From Alphaproteobacteria bacterium (lineage in GTDB: Bacteria; Pseudomonadota; Alphaproteobacteria; GCA-2731375), in NCBI GenBank assembly GCA_030746295.1, contig JASLMY010000256.1, forward strand, positions 1 to 6,669: a stretch of DNA of 6,669 bases. Direction: 5' to 3'. Positions 1 to 5,537 of the stretch are shown here, one piece after another. Position numbers and translations under genes: made by a program. Under the pieces are notes generated by a model, which saw only the letters and a list, made by a program, of their open reading frames with translations, searched no databases and was not told where the DNA came from. Each line of letters starts with the position of its first letter. Within the stretch, counting starts at the first letter, position 1.

Positions 1-1109
1 TCGCCGCCAACCTGCACACCCATGCCTTTCACCTGCTCGGCCGGCTGAGCGGCCTCGTGCCCCTGGTCGGTGTCACCTCGGGGCGCTGCTTCGCCGGCAA
101 CGCCGTCGTGCTGGGCTGTTGCGACGTCGTCATCGCGACCGAGAATTCCAGCATCGGCATGGGCGGCCCGGCGATGATCGAGGGCGGCGGCCTCGGCGTC
201 TTCCGGCCCGAGGAAGTGGGACCGATGTCGGTGCAGACGGCAAATGGCGTGGTCGACATCGCCGTCGCCGACGAGGCCGAGGCGGTCGAGGCCGCCAAGC
301 AGTACCTCTCCTATTTCCAGGGCCCGGTCACGGACTGGGATTGCGCCGATCAGCGCCTCTTGCGCCGCGCCATCCCGGAGGACCGCCTGCGCATCTACGA
401 CGTTCGAAGCGTCGTCGAGACGCTGGCCGACGCCGGCTCGGTTCTGGAGCTGCGGCCCAAGTTCGGCCGCGCCATGGTCACCGCGCTCGCCCGGATCGAG
501 GGCCGGCCGGTCGGCATCGTCGCCAACAACCCGACCCATCTCGCCGGCGCCATCGACAGCGACGCGGCCGACAAGGCGGCGCGCTTCCTACAGCTCTGCG
601 ATGCCTTCGATATCCCCTTCGTCTTCCTCTGCGACACGCCCGGCAACATGGTCGGCCCCGACGCCGAGAAGACGGCACTGGTGCGCCACTGCTGCCGGCT
701 CTACGTGATCGGCGCCAATGTCACCGTGCCGACCTTCACCATCGTCTTGCGCAAGGCCTATGGCCTCGGCGCCCAGGCGATGGCCGGCGGCGGCTTCCAC
801 GCCCCCTTCTTCGCGATCTCGTGGCCGACCGGCGAGTTCGGCGGCATGGGCCTGGAGGGTGCCATCAAGCTCGGCTTCCGCGACGAGTTGGCCGCGATCG
901 AAGACCCGGACGCCCGCATGGCCCGCTATGAGGAGCTGGTCGCCGGCATGTACGAGCGCGGCAAGGCGATCAACGCCGCCTCGCTCTTCGAGCTCGACAA
1001 CGTCATCGACCCGGCCGAGACGCGGACCTGGATCATGGCGGGCCTGCGCGCCCAGCCCCCGGCGGCCCCCCGCGACGGCAAGAAGCGCGCCTGGATCGAC
1101 GCCTGGTAG
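1..1109 (+). CDS. Acyl-CoA carboxylase, carboxyltransferase domain (3' part, 5' end cut by window)
   Basis: This is the C-terminal part of a biotin-dependent carboxyltransferase of the PccB/AccD type, which moves the carboxyl group from carboxybiotin to an acyl-CoA in the cytoplasm. The frame is open from base 3 and has 368 visible residues (residue 1 = bases 3-5) before the TAG stop, so the GTG at 57 is internal. An N-terminal half-domain end is visible: SGRCFAGNA near 26-34 and the glycine-rich GMGGPAMIEGGG at 52-63. The second half has VANNP (173-177), an IDSDAADKAARF stretch, DTPGN (211-215), LRKAYG and a C-terminal VIDPAETR. Free-standing subunits usually run a little over 500 residues, so about 150 are missing if it stands alone. 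It could instead be the C-terminal domain of a large fused carboxylase also carrying biotin carboxylase and carrier domains; the cut edge prevents a decision. Substrate is unknown: the position that is Asp in propionyl-CoA carboxylases looks like Gln258. The family call is firm, the substrate is not. Confidence 0.9.
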   Translation, partial: AANLHTHAFHLLGRLSGLVPLVGVTSGRCFAGNAVVLGCCDVVIATENSSIGMGGPAMIEGGGLGVFRPEEVGPMSVQTANGVVDIAVADEAEAVEAAKQYLSYFQGPVTDWDCADQRLLRRAIPEDRLRIYDVRSVVETLADAGSVLELRPKFGRAMVTALARIEGRPVGIVANNPTHLAGAIDSDAADKAARFLQLCDAFDIPFVFLCDTPGNMVGPDAEKTALVRHCCRLYVIGANVTVPTFTIVLRKAYGLGAQAMAGGGFHAPFFAISWPTGEFGGMGLEGAIKLGFRDELAAIEDPDARMARYEELVAGMYERGKAINAASLFELDNVIDPAETRTWIMAGLRAQPPAAPRDGKKRAWIDAW

Positions 1110-1183
1110 GTGGGCCGGCGGGGCCTTGTGCCGGGACCACATCGGGCCGACCATGGCGAGGCGTGTGAAGGGAGCAAGGACCC
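1110..1183 (+). promoter_or_regulatory. Short intergenic gap with ribosome binding site for the next gene
   Basis: These 74 bases separate the carboxylase stop from the enolase-superfamily start. GAAGGGAG at 1167-1174 is a good Shine-Dalgarno sequence 9 bases before the ATG at 1184. AAGGA at 1176-1180 is also present but sits only 3 bases from it. I see no clear promoter and no hairpin with a T run, so co-transcription with the upstream gene is plausible. Confidence 0.5.
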
Positions 1184-2401
1184 ATGAAAATCGCCGAGTT
1201 GAAGACCTTCGTCGTCGCCAACCCGCCGCCGCATCGGGGCGGGCCCTATTTCGTCTTCCTGAAGCTCACCACCGACACTGGCATCGAAGGCGTGGGCGAG
1301 GCCTATGGCGTGCCTTTCGGGCCGCACACGGTGGCGAAGATGATCGAGGACGTGGTCGCCCGGCACGTCGTCGGCGCCGACCCGTTCCAGATCGAGCGGC
1401 TCTGGCGGATCGTCTATTCGAGCGGCTTCACCCAGCACCCCGACCTCTCGCTGATGGGGGTCTTGAGCGGCATCGAGATGGCGCTTTGGGACATCGTCGG
1501 CAAGGCCCTCGACCAGCCGGTCTACAACTTGCTCGGCGGCCGGGTGCGCGAGAAGCTTCGCTCCTACACCTATCTCTACCCGGCGGCCGAGGACATGGGC
1601 GCCGAAGACGAGGACGGCGACGCGATGGCGATCGCGGAAGCCTTCGGCGATGCCGAGCTGGCGCCCAAGCGCGCGGCCGAATACCTGGCCCAGGGCTTCA
1701 CCGCGATCAAGTTCGACCCCGTGATGCCGATGTCCGCCTTCGATCCCCGGCAGCTGTCGCTGGAGGCCTTGGAGAACGCCGAGCGCGTCACGCGAAACCT
1801 GCGCGAGGCCGTCGGCAGCAAGTGCGACCTCTTGGTCGGCACCCATGGCCAGATGGTGACTTCCAGCGCCATCCGCCTCGCCAAGCGGCTGGAGCCCTAC
1901 GACCCGCTCTGGTTCGAGGAGCCGGTCCCGCCCGAGAACACCGACGAGATGGCCCGGGTCGCGCGCCACACCTCGATCCCCGTCGCCACCGGCGAGCGGC
2001 TCGCCACCAAGTACGAGTTCGCCCGCCTGCTGCAAGCCCAGGCCGCCGCCATCCTGCAGCCGGCGCTGGGCCGGGTCGGCGGCATATTGGAGGCGAAGAA
2101 GATCGCCGGCATGGCCGAGGCGCACTACGCCCAGATCGCCCCGCACCTCTATTGCGGCCCGATCGAGGCCGCCGCCAACATCCAGGTCGCCGCCTGCAGC
2201 CCCAACTTCCTGATCCAAGAGAGCATCGAGCGCTTCGACGGCTTCCATGCCGAGATCCTGAAGCGGCCGATCCAGTGGCAGGACGGCTACATCATCCCGC
2301 CGACCGAGCCCGGCCTCGGCGTCGAGCTCGACGAAGCGGTCGCCGCCGCCCATCCCTACGACGGCCCGATCTTCCCGGAGATGGTCGAAGCGCACGTATA
2401 G
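1184..2401 (+). CDS. Mandelate racemase/muconate lactonizing enzyme family protein (enolase superfamily, dehydratase-like)
   Basis: A complete 405-residue protein of the usual length for the family. Members remove a proton alpha to a carboxylate with Mg2+ help; the galactonate, gluconate and similar dehydratases are the nearest in style. The capping domain covers about 1-125 (TDTGIEGVGEAYG, then SGIEMALWDIVGKAL and the LLGGR turn at 116-120). The barrel follows, with IKFD at 175-178 (candidate Lys176), FEEP at 244-247 (metal ligand Glu245), TGER at 269-272 (metal ligand Glu271) and APHLYCGP at 319-326 (candidate catalytic His321). The C-terminal PGLGVELDE is typical of the sugar-acid dehydratases. 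Aligning by eye to E. coli galactonate dehydratase DgoD, the first metal-binding Asp falls at Gly219 (in VGTHG) and the Asp of the His-Asp dyad at Ala294 (in LQPALGR). The substrate therefore cannot be named. The ATG at 1184 has a good ribosome binding site and gives the expected N-terminal strand. It may share a transcript with the carboxylase gene upstream. Confidence 0.9.
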   Translation: MKIAELKTFVVANPPPHRGGPYFVFLKLTTDTGIEGVGEAYGVPFGPHTVAKMIEDVVARHVVGADPFQIERLWRIVYSSGFTQHPDLSLMGVLSGIEMALWDIVGKALDQPVYNLLGGRVREKLRSYTYLYPAAEDMGAEDEDGDAMAIAEAFGDAELAPKRAAEYLAQGFTAIKFDPVMPMSAFDPRQLSLEALENAERVTRNLREAVGSKCDLLVGTHGQMVTSSAIRLAKRLEPYDPLWFEEPVPPENTDEMARVARHTSIPVATGERLATKYEFARLLQAQAAAILQPALGRVGGILEAKKIAGMAEAHYAQIAPHLYCGPIEAAANIQVAACSPNFLIQESIERFDGFHAEILKRPIQWQDGYIIPPTEPGLGVELDEAVAAAHPYDGPIFPEMVEAHV

Positions 2402-2430
2402 ACCTCGTCCAACCCCTCGTATTCGCGTTC

Positions 2431-2459
2431 TTGAAATTGAGCCCGTCTCGTTCTATGGA
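2431..2459 (+). promoter_or_regulatory. Possible sigma-70-type promoter for glcB
   Basis: TTGAAA at 2431-2436 matches the -35 consensus at 5 of 6 positions. It is followed after exactly 17 bases by TATGGA at 2454-2459, which matches only the first three bases of the -10 consensus. It would place a start just before the two hairpins, so these would fall in the glcB leader. The -10 is weak. Confidence 0.25.
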
Positions 2460-2460
2460 G

Positions 2461-2480
2461 GGCCGCCTTCGGGCGGGGCC
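2461..2480 (+). other. Hairpin with TTCG loop upstream of glcB
   Basis: GGCCGCC (2461-2467) can pair with GGC (2472-2474) and GGCC (2477-2480), leaving a two-base bulge, around a C(TTCG)G loop at 2468-2471, an especially stable RNA tetraloop. No T run follows. It may be the 3' end structure of the upstream transcript or part of the glcB leader. Confidence 0.4.
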
Positions 2481-2483
2481 GCG

Positions 2484-2500
2484 ACGCCGACAACCGGCGT
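2484..2500 (+). other. Second hairpin upstream of glcB
   Basis: ACGCCG (2484-2489) is exactly complementary to CGGCGT (2495-2500) with a five-base loop. It starts 4 bases after the TTCG hairpin and would stack near it in RNA. No T run follows. Confidence 0.4.
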
Positions 2501-2563
2501 GACCTGCCTCATGCCCGGGGCCAACGAGAAACGCGAGAGCACCTAGGTAACGGGACTGAGGTC

Positions 2564-4750
2564 ATGACGGACAGGATTCAGAAGGGCGGTCTGCGCATCG
2601 CCCGCGTTCTCCACGACCTGGTGGCGGACGAAATCACCCCCGGCACGGGCATCGACCCGGACGCTTTCTGGGCCGCACTGGAGGCCATCCTCGACGACCT
2701 CGGGCCGAAGAACCGGGCCTTGCTGGAAACACGCGCCGATATCCAGGCCAAGATCGACGCGTGGCACCTGGCCCGCAAGGGCCAACCCTTGGACGCCGAC
2801 GCCTACAAGACGTTCCTCGCCGAGATCGATTACCTGCGGCCCGAGGGCGACGACTTCGAGATCACCACCGCCGACGTCGATCCGGAAATCTCCAAGATCG
2901 CCGGGCCGCAGCTGGTCGTGCCGGTAATGAACGCGCGCTATGCCTTGAACGCCGCCAACGCGCGCTGGGGCAGCCTCTACGACGCGCTCTACGGCTCGGA
3001 CGTGATCTCCAACGAGGGCGGCGCCGAGCCGGGCGACAGCTACAATCCCGCCCGCGGCGTCAAGGTCATGGCCTATGCCGGCGAATTCTTGGACCAGGCC
3101 GCGCCGCTGGCCGAGGCCAGCCACGGCGACGCCGTCGCCTATCGCCTGACCGACGGCGCGGCGGCCAAGTCGCTGATCGTCGCGCTCGCCGACGGCCGCG
3201 AGACCGGGCTCGCCGAGCCGGCGCAATTCGCCGGCTATCTCGGCGGCGAGACGCCGACCTCGGTCCTGCTCAGGAACAACAACCTCCATATCGAGCTGCA
3301 GATCGACCGCGACCACAACGTCGGCAAGGACCACCCCGCCGGCGTCAAGGACGTGGTCATGGAGGCGGCGATCACCACCATCCAGGACTGCGAAGACTCC
3401 GTCGCCGCCGTCGACGCCGAGGACAAGGTGCTGGTCTACCGCAACTGGCTCGGCCTGATGAAGGGCGACCTGGAAGAGACCTTCGACAAGGAAGGGCGGC
3501 CGCTGACCCGTAGCCTGGATGGCGACCGCGCCTTCACCGCGCCGAACGGCGAGAGCTTCAGGCTGCATGGCCGCAGCCTGCTGCTGGTCCGCAACGTCGG
3601 CTTGCTGATGTCGACCGACGCGGTGTTGGACCGTGACGGCGCGGAGATTCCGGAAGGGGTCCTCGACGCCATGATGACCAGCCTGGCAGCCATCCACGAC
3701 GTGAAGGGACTCGGCAGCCACCGGAACAGCCGCGCCGGCAGCATCTACATCGTCAAGCCGAAGCTGCACGGCCCCGACGAGGTCGCCTTCACGGCCGAGC
3801 TCTTCGGCCGTGTCGAGGCGGCGCTGGGCCTGGCCCCGGCGACGCTGAAGATCGGCGTCATGGACGAAGAGCGCCGCACCACCGTCAATCTCAAGGAATG
3901 CATCCGGGCCGCGGCCGACCGCCTGGTCTTCATCAACACCGGCTTCCTCGACCGCACCGGCGACGAGATCTTCACCGCCATGGAGGCCGGCGCCGTCGAG
4001 CGCAAGGAAGCGATGAAGGCGATGCCCTGGATCCAGGCCTATGAGAACTGGAACGTCGATATCGGGCTTCGCGCCGGCCTCAAGGGGCGGGCGCAGATCG
4101 GCAAGGGCATGTGGCCCAAGCCCGACGAGATGAAGGAGATGCTGGCGGCCAAGCGGGCCCACCCCGAGGCCGGCGCCAACTGCGCCTGGGTGCCCTCGCC
4201 GACGGCCGCGACGCTGCACGCCATGCACTACCACCAGGTCTGCGTCGCCGAGCGGCAGAAGGCGCTGGCCGCAAGGCCCCGGGCCAGCCTCGATTCGATC
4301 CTGCAGATCCCGCTTCTGGGCGGGCGCAACCTGACGTCGGAAGAGGTCCAGAACGAGCTCGACAACAACGTCCAGGGCATCCTCGGCTATGTCGTCCGCT
4401 GGATCGACCAGGGGATCGGCTGCTCCAAGGTGCCCGACATCAACGACGTCGGCCTGATGGAGGACCGCGCCACGCTCAGGATCTCCTCGCAGCACATCGC
4501 CAATTGGCTGCACCACGGCATCTGCTCGGAAACGCAGGTGCGCGAGACCTTCGAGCGCATGGCCGCCGTCGTCGACCGGCAGAACGCGGGCGACCCGGCC
4601 TACCGCGACATGGCGCCCGACTTCGACGCCTCGATCGCCTTCCGGGCGGCCACCGACCTGGTCTTCAAGGGCCGCTGCCAGCCGAGCGGGTACACCGAGC
4701 CGATCCTCCACGCCCGGCGCCGCGAGGCCAAGGCCAAGCACGGCGGCTGA
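2564..4750 (+). CDS. glcB: Malate synthase G
   Basis: A complete 728-residue malate synthase of the large monomeric G isoform (E. coli 723, M. tuberculosis 741 residues). It condenses glyoxylate with acetyl-CoA to malate in the cytoplasm, in glycolate/glyoxylate use and the glyoxylate shunt. The N-terminus ([10 protein letters not shown], then [11 protein letters not shown] at 26-36) matches the family start, which supports the ATG at 2564 despite its weak ribosome binding site. Key regions are all present: [14 protein letters not shown] at 256-269, [14 protein letters not shown] at 271-284, the active-site arginine in LVRNVG (Arg343), [14 protein letters not shown] at 431-444 with metal ligand Glu435, [11 protein letters not shown] at 458-468 with metal ligand Asp463, [10 protein letters not shown] at 619-628 (Cys620 matches the conserved cysteine of the M. 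tuberculosis enzyme) and [13 protein letters not shown] at 631-643 with the catalytic base Asp634. Residue roles are transferred from the E. coli and M. tuberculosis enzymes. No frameshift or missing residue is seen. No glycolate oxidase genes adjoin it here. Confidence 0.97.
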   Translation: MTDRIQKGGLRIARVLHDLVADEITPGTGIDPDAFWAALEAILDDLGPKNRALLETRADIQAKIDAWHLARKGQPLDADAYKTFLAEIDYLRPEGDDFEITTADVDPEISKIAGPQLVVPVMNARYALNAANARWGSLYDALYGSDVISNEGGAEPGDSYNPARGVKVMAYAGEFLDQAAPLAEASHGDAVAYRLTDGAAAKSLIVALADGRETGLAEPAQFAGYLGGETPTSVLLRNNNLHIELQIDRDHNVGKDHPAGVKDVVMEAAITTIQDCEDSVAAVDAEDKVLVYRNWLGLMKGDLEETFDKEGRPLTRSLDGDRAFTAPNGESFRLHGRSLLLVRNVGLLMSTDAVLDRDGAEIPEGVLDAMMTSLAAIHDVKGLGSHRNSRAGSIYIVKPKLHGPDEVAFTAELFGRVEAALGLAPATLKIGVMDEERRTTVNLKECIRAAADRLVFINTGFLDRTGDEIFTAMEAGAVERKEAMKAMPWIQAYENWNVDIGLRAGLKGRAQIGKGMWPKPDEMKEMLAAKRAHPEAGANCAWVPSPTAATLHAMHYHQVCVAERQKALAARPRASLDSILQIPLLGGRNLTSEEVQNELDNNVQGILGYVVRWIDQGIGCSKVPDINDVGLMEDRATLRISSQHIANWLHHGICSETQVRETFERMAAVVDRQNAGDPAYRDMAPDFDASIAFRAATDLVFKGRCQPSGYTEPILHARRREAKAKHGG

Positions 4751-4763
4751 GACGGCCAAATAT

Positions 4764-4778
4764 CGGCGCGCGGCGCCG
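4764..4778 (+). terminator. GC-rich hairpin after glcB, possible terminator
   Basis: CGGCGC (4764-4769) pairs exactly with GCGCCG (4773-4778) around a three-base loop, 13 bases past the glcB stop codon. No T run follows, so an intrinsic terminator is unproven. It could equally be a 3' end-protecting stem. Confidence 0.3.
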
Positions 4779-4897
4779 GCGGACCGGCAAAGTCGCGGCG
4801 AGGAACGGCAGCCCGGCGCCCTGCTACGTCCGCGTATCGCTGAATAAGCGCAAAATCGGGCTTGAATCTAGCCGTGGTCCATCGGGTATGGGATTAC

Positions 4898-4927
4898 TTG
4901 ACGCTTAATAAATTTTACTATCATTAT
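4898..4927 (+). promoter_or_regulatory. Possible promoter at the edge of the AT-rich island
   Basis: TTGACG at 4898-4903 matches the -35 consensus at 5 of 6 positions. With an 18-base spacer the -10 would be CATTAT (4922-4927, 4 of 6). With a 15-base spacer it would be TATCAT (4919-4924, 5 of 6). The first palindromic box lies in the spacer, where a bound repressor would block polymerase. It could drive the DUF1127 gene, whose start is about 230 bases further on, or a small RNA. Confidence 0.3.
4906..4921. repeat. AT-rich palindromic box, copy 1
   Basis: TAATAAATTTTACTAT. It is the same as copy 2 at 15 of 16 positions and is a near-palindrome: TAATAAA and TTTACTA around a central T, with one mismatch. 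It looks like a binding site for a dimeric DNA-binding protein. The regulator is unknown. Confidence 0.5.
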
Positions 4928-4957
4928 GCTTCGTTATCTTCAGTATTCTCACATATG

Positions 4958-4973
4958 TAATAAATTTTATTAT
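4958..4973. repeat. AT-rich palindromic box, copy 2
   Basis: TAATAAATTTTATTAT. Its first 15 bases form a perfect inverted repeat, TAATAAA-T-TTTATTA. It lies 52 bases downstream of copy 1 in the same orientation, close to five helical turns, so proteins bound to both copies would face the same side of the DNA. Functional assignment is inference. Confidence 0.5.
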
Positions 4974-5060
4974 ATCTCTTCTTAGCATATCAAATCCTTG
5001 CATAAATCGCGCCGGCGAGTTCGGTATAGGTATGTAATGCCTGCATATCTGGGATGAAAA

Positions 5061-5078
5061 ACCGGCATTGGTGCCGGT
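5061..5078 (+). other. Hairpin in the DUF1127 gene leader
   Basis: ACCGGCA (5061-5067) pairs perfectly with TGCCGGT (5072-5078) around a four-base loop TTGG. It is preceded by GATGAAAA and followed by no T run, so it is not an intrinsic terminator in the + direction. It is probably part of the 5' untranslated region. Confidence 0.45.
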
Positions 5079-5104
5079 GGTCAATCGGTCCTATCTGCAA
5101 GCTG

Positions 5105-5122
5105 TCCCGCGATGTGGCGGGA
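5105..5122 (+). other. Second hairpin in the DUF1127 gene leader
   Basis: TCCCGC (5105-5110) pairs perfectly with GCGGGA (5117-5122) around a six-base loop, with a possible extra G-T pair at the base. The loop and stem contain the in-frame ATG at 5112, which argues against its use as the start. The stem ends 21 bases before the Shine-Dalgarno sequence. Confidence 0.45.
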
Positions 5123-5156
5123 TGGTGCTGAAAGCTCTGGCAGAAGGAACGAGGCC

Positions 5157-5393
5157 ATGTTTGTGCTGCAATGGACCACCGGCAACAGCGTCGCCGCTGC
5201 CGACACTCGTCGGCAGCTAAACGCCCTCTCCGACCATCAACTGAACGACATCGGCCTCAGGCGCGATCAGATCGAGGAGGTCGCGCGCGACCTGACGAAG
5301 GGTGTGCAACGGACCAAGGTGCGCGTTCAGGGCCACTTCAGCGGCCGTGGCCTCAGCCTCGCACCGCTCTTGAGGGCCTACCGCACCGCCTGA
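5157..5393 (+). CDS. DUF1127 (YjiS-like) small protein
   Basis: A 78-residue protein with the DUF1127 signature: TRRQLNALSDHQLNDIGL at 17-34 followed by RRDQIEEVARD at 35-45, the Arg-rich helix and the L-x-D-I-G-(L/I)-x-R-x-(D/Q)-I pattern of the family. The C-terminal part (about 44-78) is basic (Arg44, Lys48, Arg52, Lys54, Arg56, Arg64, Arg73, Arg76) and has no family signal that I recognise. The ATG at 5157 is chosen because AAGGA at 5144-5148 sits 8 bases before it and the first residues (MFVLQW) look like other family members. The in-frame ATG at 5112 lies in a hairpin, lacks a ribosome binding site and would add 15 residues. DUF1127 proteins are common in alphaproteobacteria. Several have been linked to stress, phosphate or RNA regulation, probably through RNA binding, but the role of this one is unknown. 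No signal peptide or membrane segment is seen. Confidence 0.85.
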   Translation: MFVLQWTTGNSVAAADTRRQLNALSDHQLNDIGLRRDQIEEVARDLTKGVQRTKVRVQGHFSGRGLSLAPLLRAYRTA

Positions 5394-5414
5394 CCCTCTC
5401 TGGGCGACCGCACT

Positions 5415-5427
5415 GCCGCCGGGCGGC
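5415..5427 (+). terminator. Weak terminator candidate after the DUF1127 gene
   Basis: GCCGC (5415-5419) pairs with GCGGC (5423-5427) around CGG. The bases after it (CCGGATTTG) include only a three-T run several bases away, so this is a poor intrinsic terminator. Confidence 0.2.
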
Positions 5428-5432
5428 CGGAT

Positions 5433-5459
5433 TTGACAGCCGCGCGCGCCCGGTCTACT
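5433..5459 (+). promoter_or_regulatory. Probable promoter of the TcuA-like gene
   Basis: TTGACA at 5433-5438 is a perfect -35 hexamer. The best -10 is TCTACT (5454-5459, 4 of 6) after a short 15-base spacer; at 17 bases the hexamer is TACTTG, a poor match. The -10 therefore overlaps the left arm of the inverted repeat at 5454-5464, so a factor bound there would compete with polymerase. Confidence 0.4.
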
Positions 5460-5528
5460 TGCCTACGGACTGTCGAGACGCCCGGCGCGATGCCGTGACG
5501 TGCCTCGAATCCGATGCAGGCAAGTAGA
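5454..5528 (+). promoter_or_regulatory. Long interrupted hairpin ending at the ribosome binding site
   Basis: The outer arms TCTACTTGCCT (5454-5464) and AGGCAAGTAGA (5518-5528) are exact reverse complements over 11 bases. Inside them more complementary blocks nest in register: CGGA 5466-5469 with TCCG 5510-5513; TCGAG 5473-5477 with CTCGA 5504-5508; 5479-5481 with 5500-5502 (one G-T pair); and CGGC 5483-5486 with GCCG 5492-5495, around a GCGAT loop. That makes 27 possible pairs in 75 bases, separated by small internal loops. The right arm takes in the first bases of the Shine-Dalgarno sequence, 10 bases before the ATG at 5538. It may be a translational control structure in a transcript started upstream, or a pair of operator sites. 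I recognise no known riboswitch class. Confidence 0.55.
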
Positions 5529-5537
5529 GGGAGTGGG

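Larger units (their letters stand above)
2402..2563 (+). promoter_or_regulatory. Intergenic region before glcB
   Basis: A 162-base non-coding stretch. It holds a weak promoter candidate (2431-2459), two consecutive GC-rich hairpins (2461-2480 and 2484-2500) and a poor ribosome binding site: GAGG at 2558-2561 lies only 2 bases before the glcB ATG. Neither hairpin is followed by a T run, so neither is a convincing intrinsic terminator. The spacing suggests that glcB has its own promoter. Confidence 0.4.
4751..5156 (+). promoter_or_regulatory. 406-base intergenic region between glcB and the DUF1127 gene
   Basis: No convincing gene. In order it contains: a GC-rich hairpin just after glcB (4764-4778); ordinary GC-rich sequence to about 4890; an AT-rich island at about 4891-5005, within which 4901-5000 has only 25 G/C by hand count; two palindromic AT boxes in that island (4906-4921 and 4958-4973) with a promoter candidate around the first; then two hairpins (5061-5078 and 5105-5122) in the presumed leader of the DUF1127 gene, and its Shine-Dalgarno AAGGA at 5144-5148. 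The composition change is abrupt on both sides. Confidence 0.6.
5394..5537 (+). promoter_or_regulatory. Intergenic region and leader of the TcuA-like gene
   Basis: A 144-base non-coding stretch. It contains a GC-rich hairpin soon after the DUF1127 stop (5415-5427), a perfect -35 hexamer TTGACA (5433-5438), a long interrupted inverted repeat (5454-5528), and the ribosome binding site AGAGGGAG (5526-5533) of the dehydrogenase gene. Confidence 0.55.

Noticed and set aside
1153..1183. ATG at 1153 as an earlier start for the enolase-superfamily gene
   Set aside because: It is out of frame with the gene at 1184.
926..2395. A 489-codon open frame on the minus strand
   Set aside because: It spans two real + strand genes and the gap between them. 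Its composition is that of a GC-rich antisense shadow.
2461..2480. Intrinsic terminator of the enolase-superfamily gene
   Set aside because: The hairpin is strong but has no T run after it, so it is kept only as an unassigned hairpin.
718..2502. A 594-codon open frame on the + strand in another phase
   Set aside because: The translation is Arg/Pro/Ala-rich and low in complexity, and it overlaps two recognisable genes in their own frames.
2543..4759. A 738-codon open frame on the minus strand opposite glcB
   Set aside because: It mirrors a fully conserved malate synthase G with all catalytic motifs. Long antisense frames are expected in GC-rich genes, and the translation resembles no protein family.
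4861..4890. CTTGAA at 4861-4866 as a heat-shock sigma (RpoH) promoter for the DUF1127 gene
   Set aside because: The nearest -10-like CCAT lies only about 10 bases further on, too close for the known spacing, and the rest of the octamer does not match.
4926..4985. A 19-codon ORF in the AT-rich island as a leader peptide
   Set aside because: There is no ribosome binding site, no codon run suggesting attenuation, and AT-rich sequence gives such short frames by chance.
5112..5156. Upstream in-frame ATG for the DUF1127 gene (93-residue version)
   Set aside because: This ATG lies in a hairpin with no Shine-Dalgarno before it, while the ATG at 5157 has AAGGA at ideal spacing.
5394..5432. CcsR-type small RNAs (CCUCCUCC loops), known downstream of a DUF1127 gene in Rhodobacter
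   Set aside because: The short gap after the stop has no such motif and no repeated stem-loops of that form.
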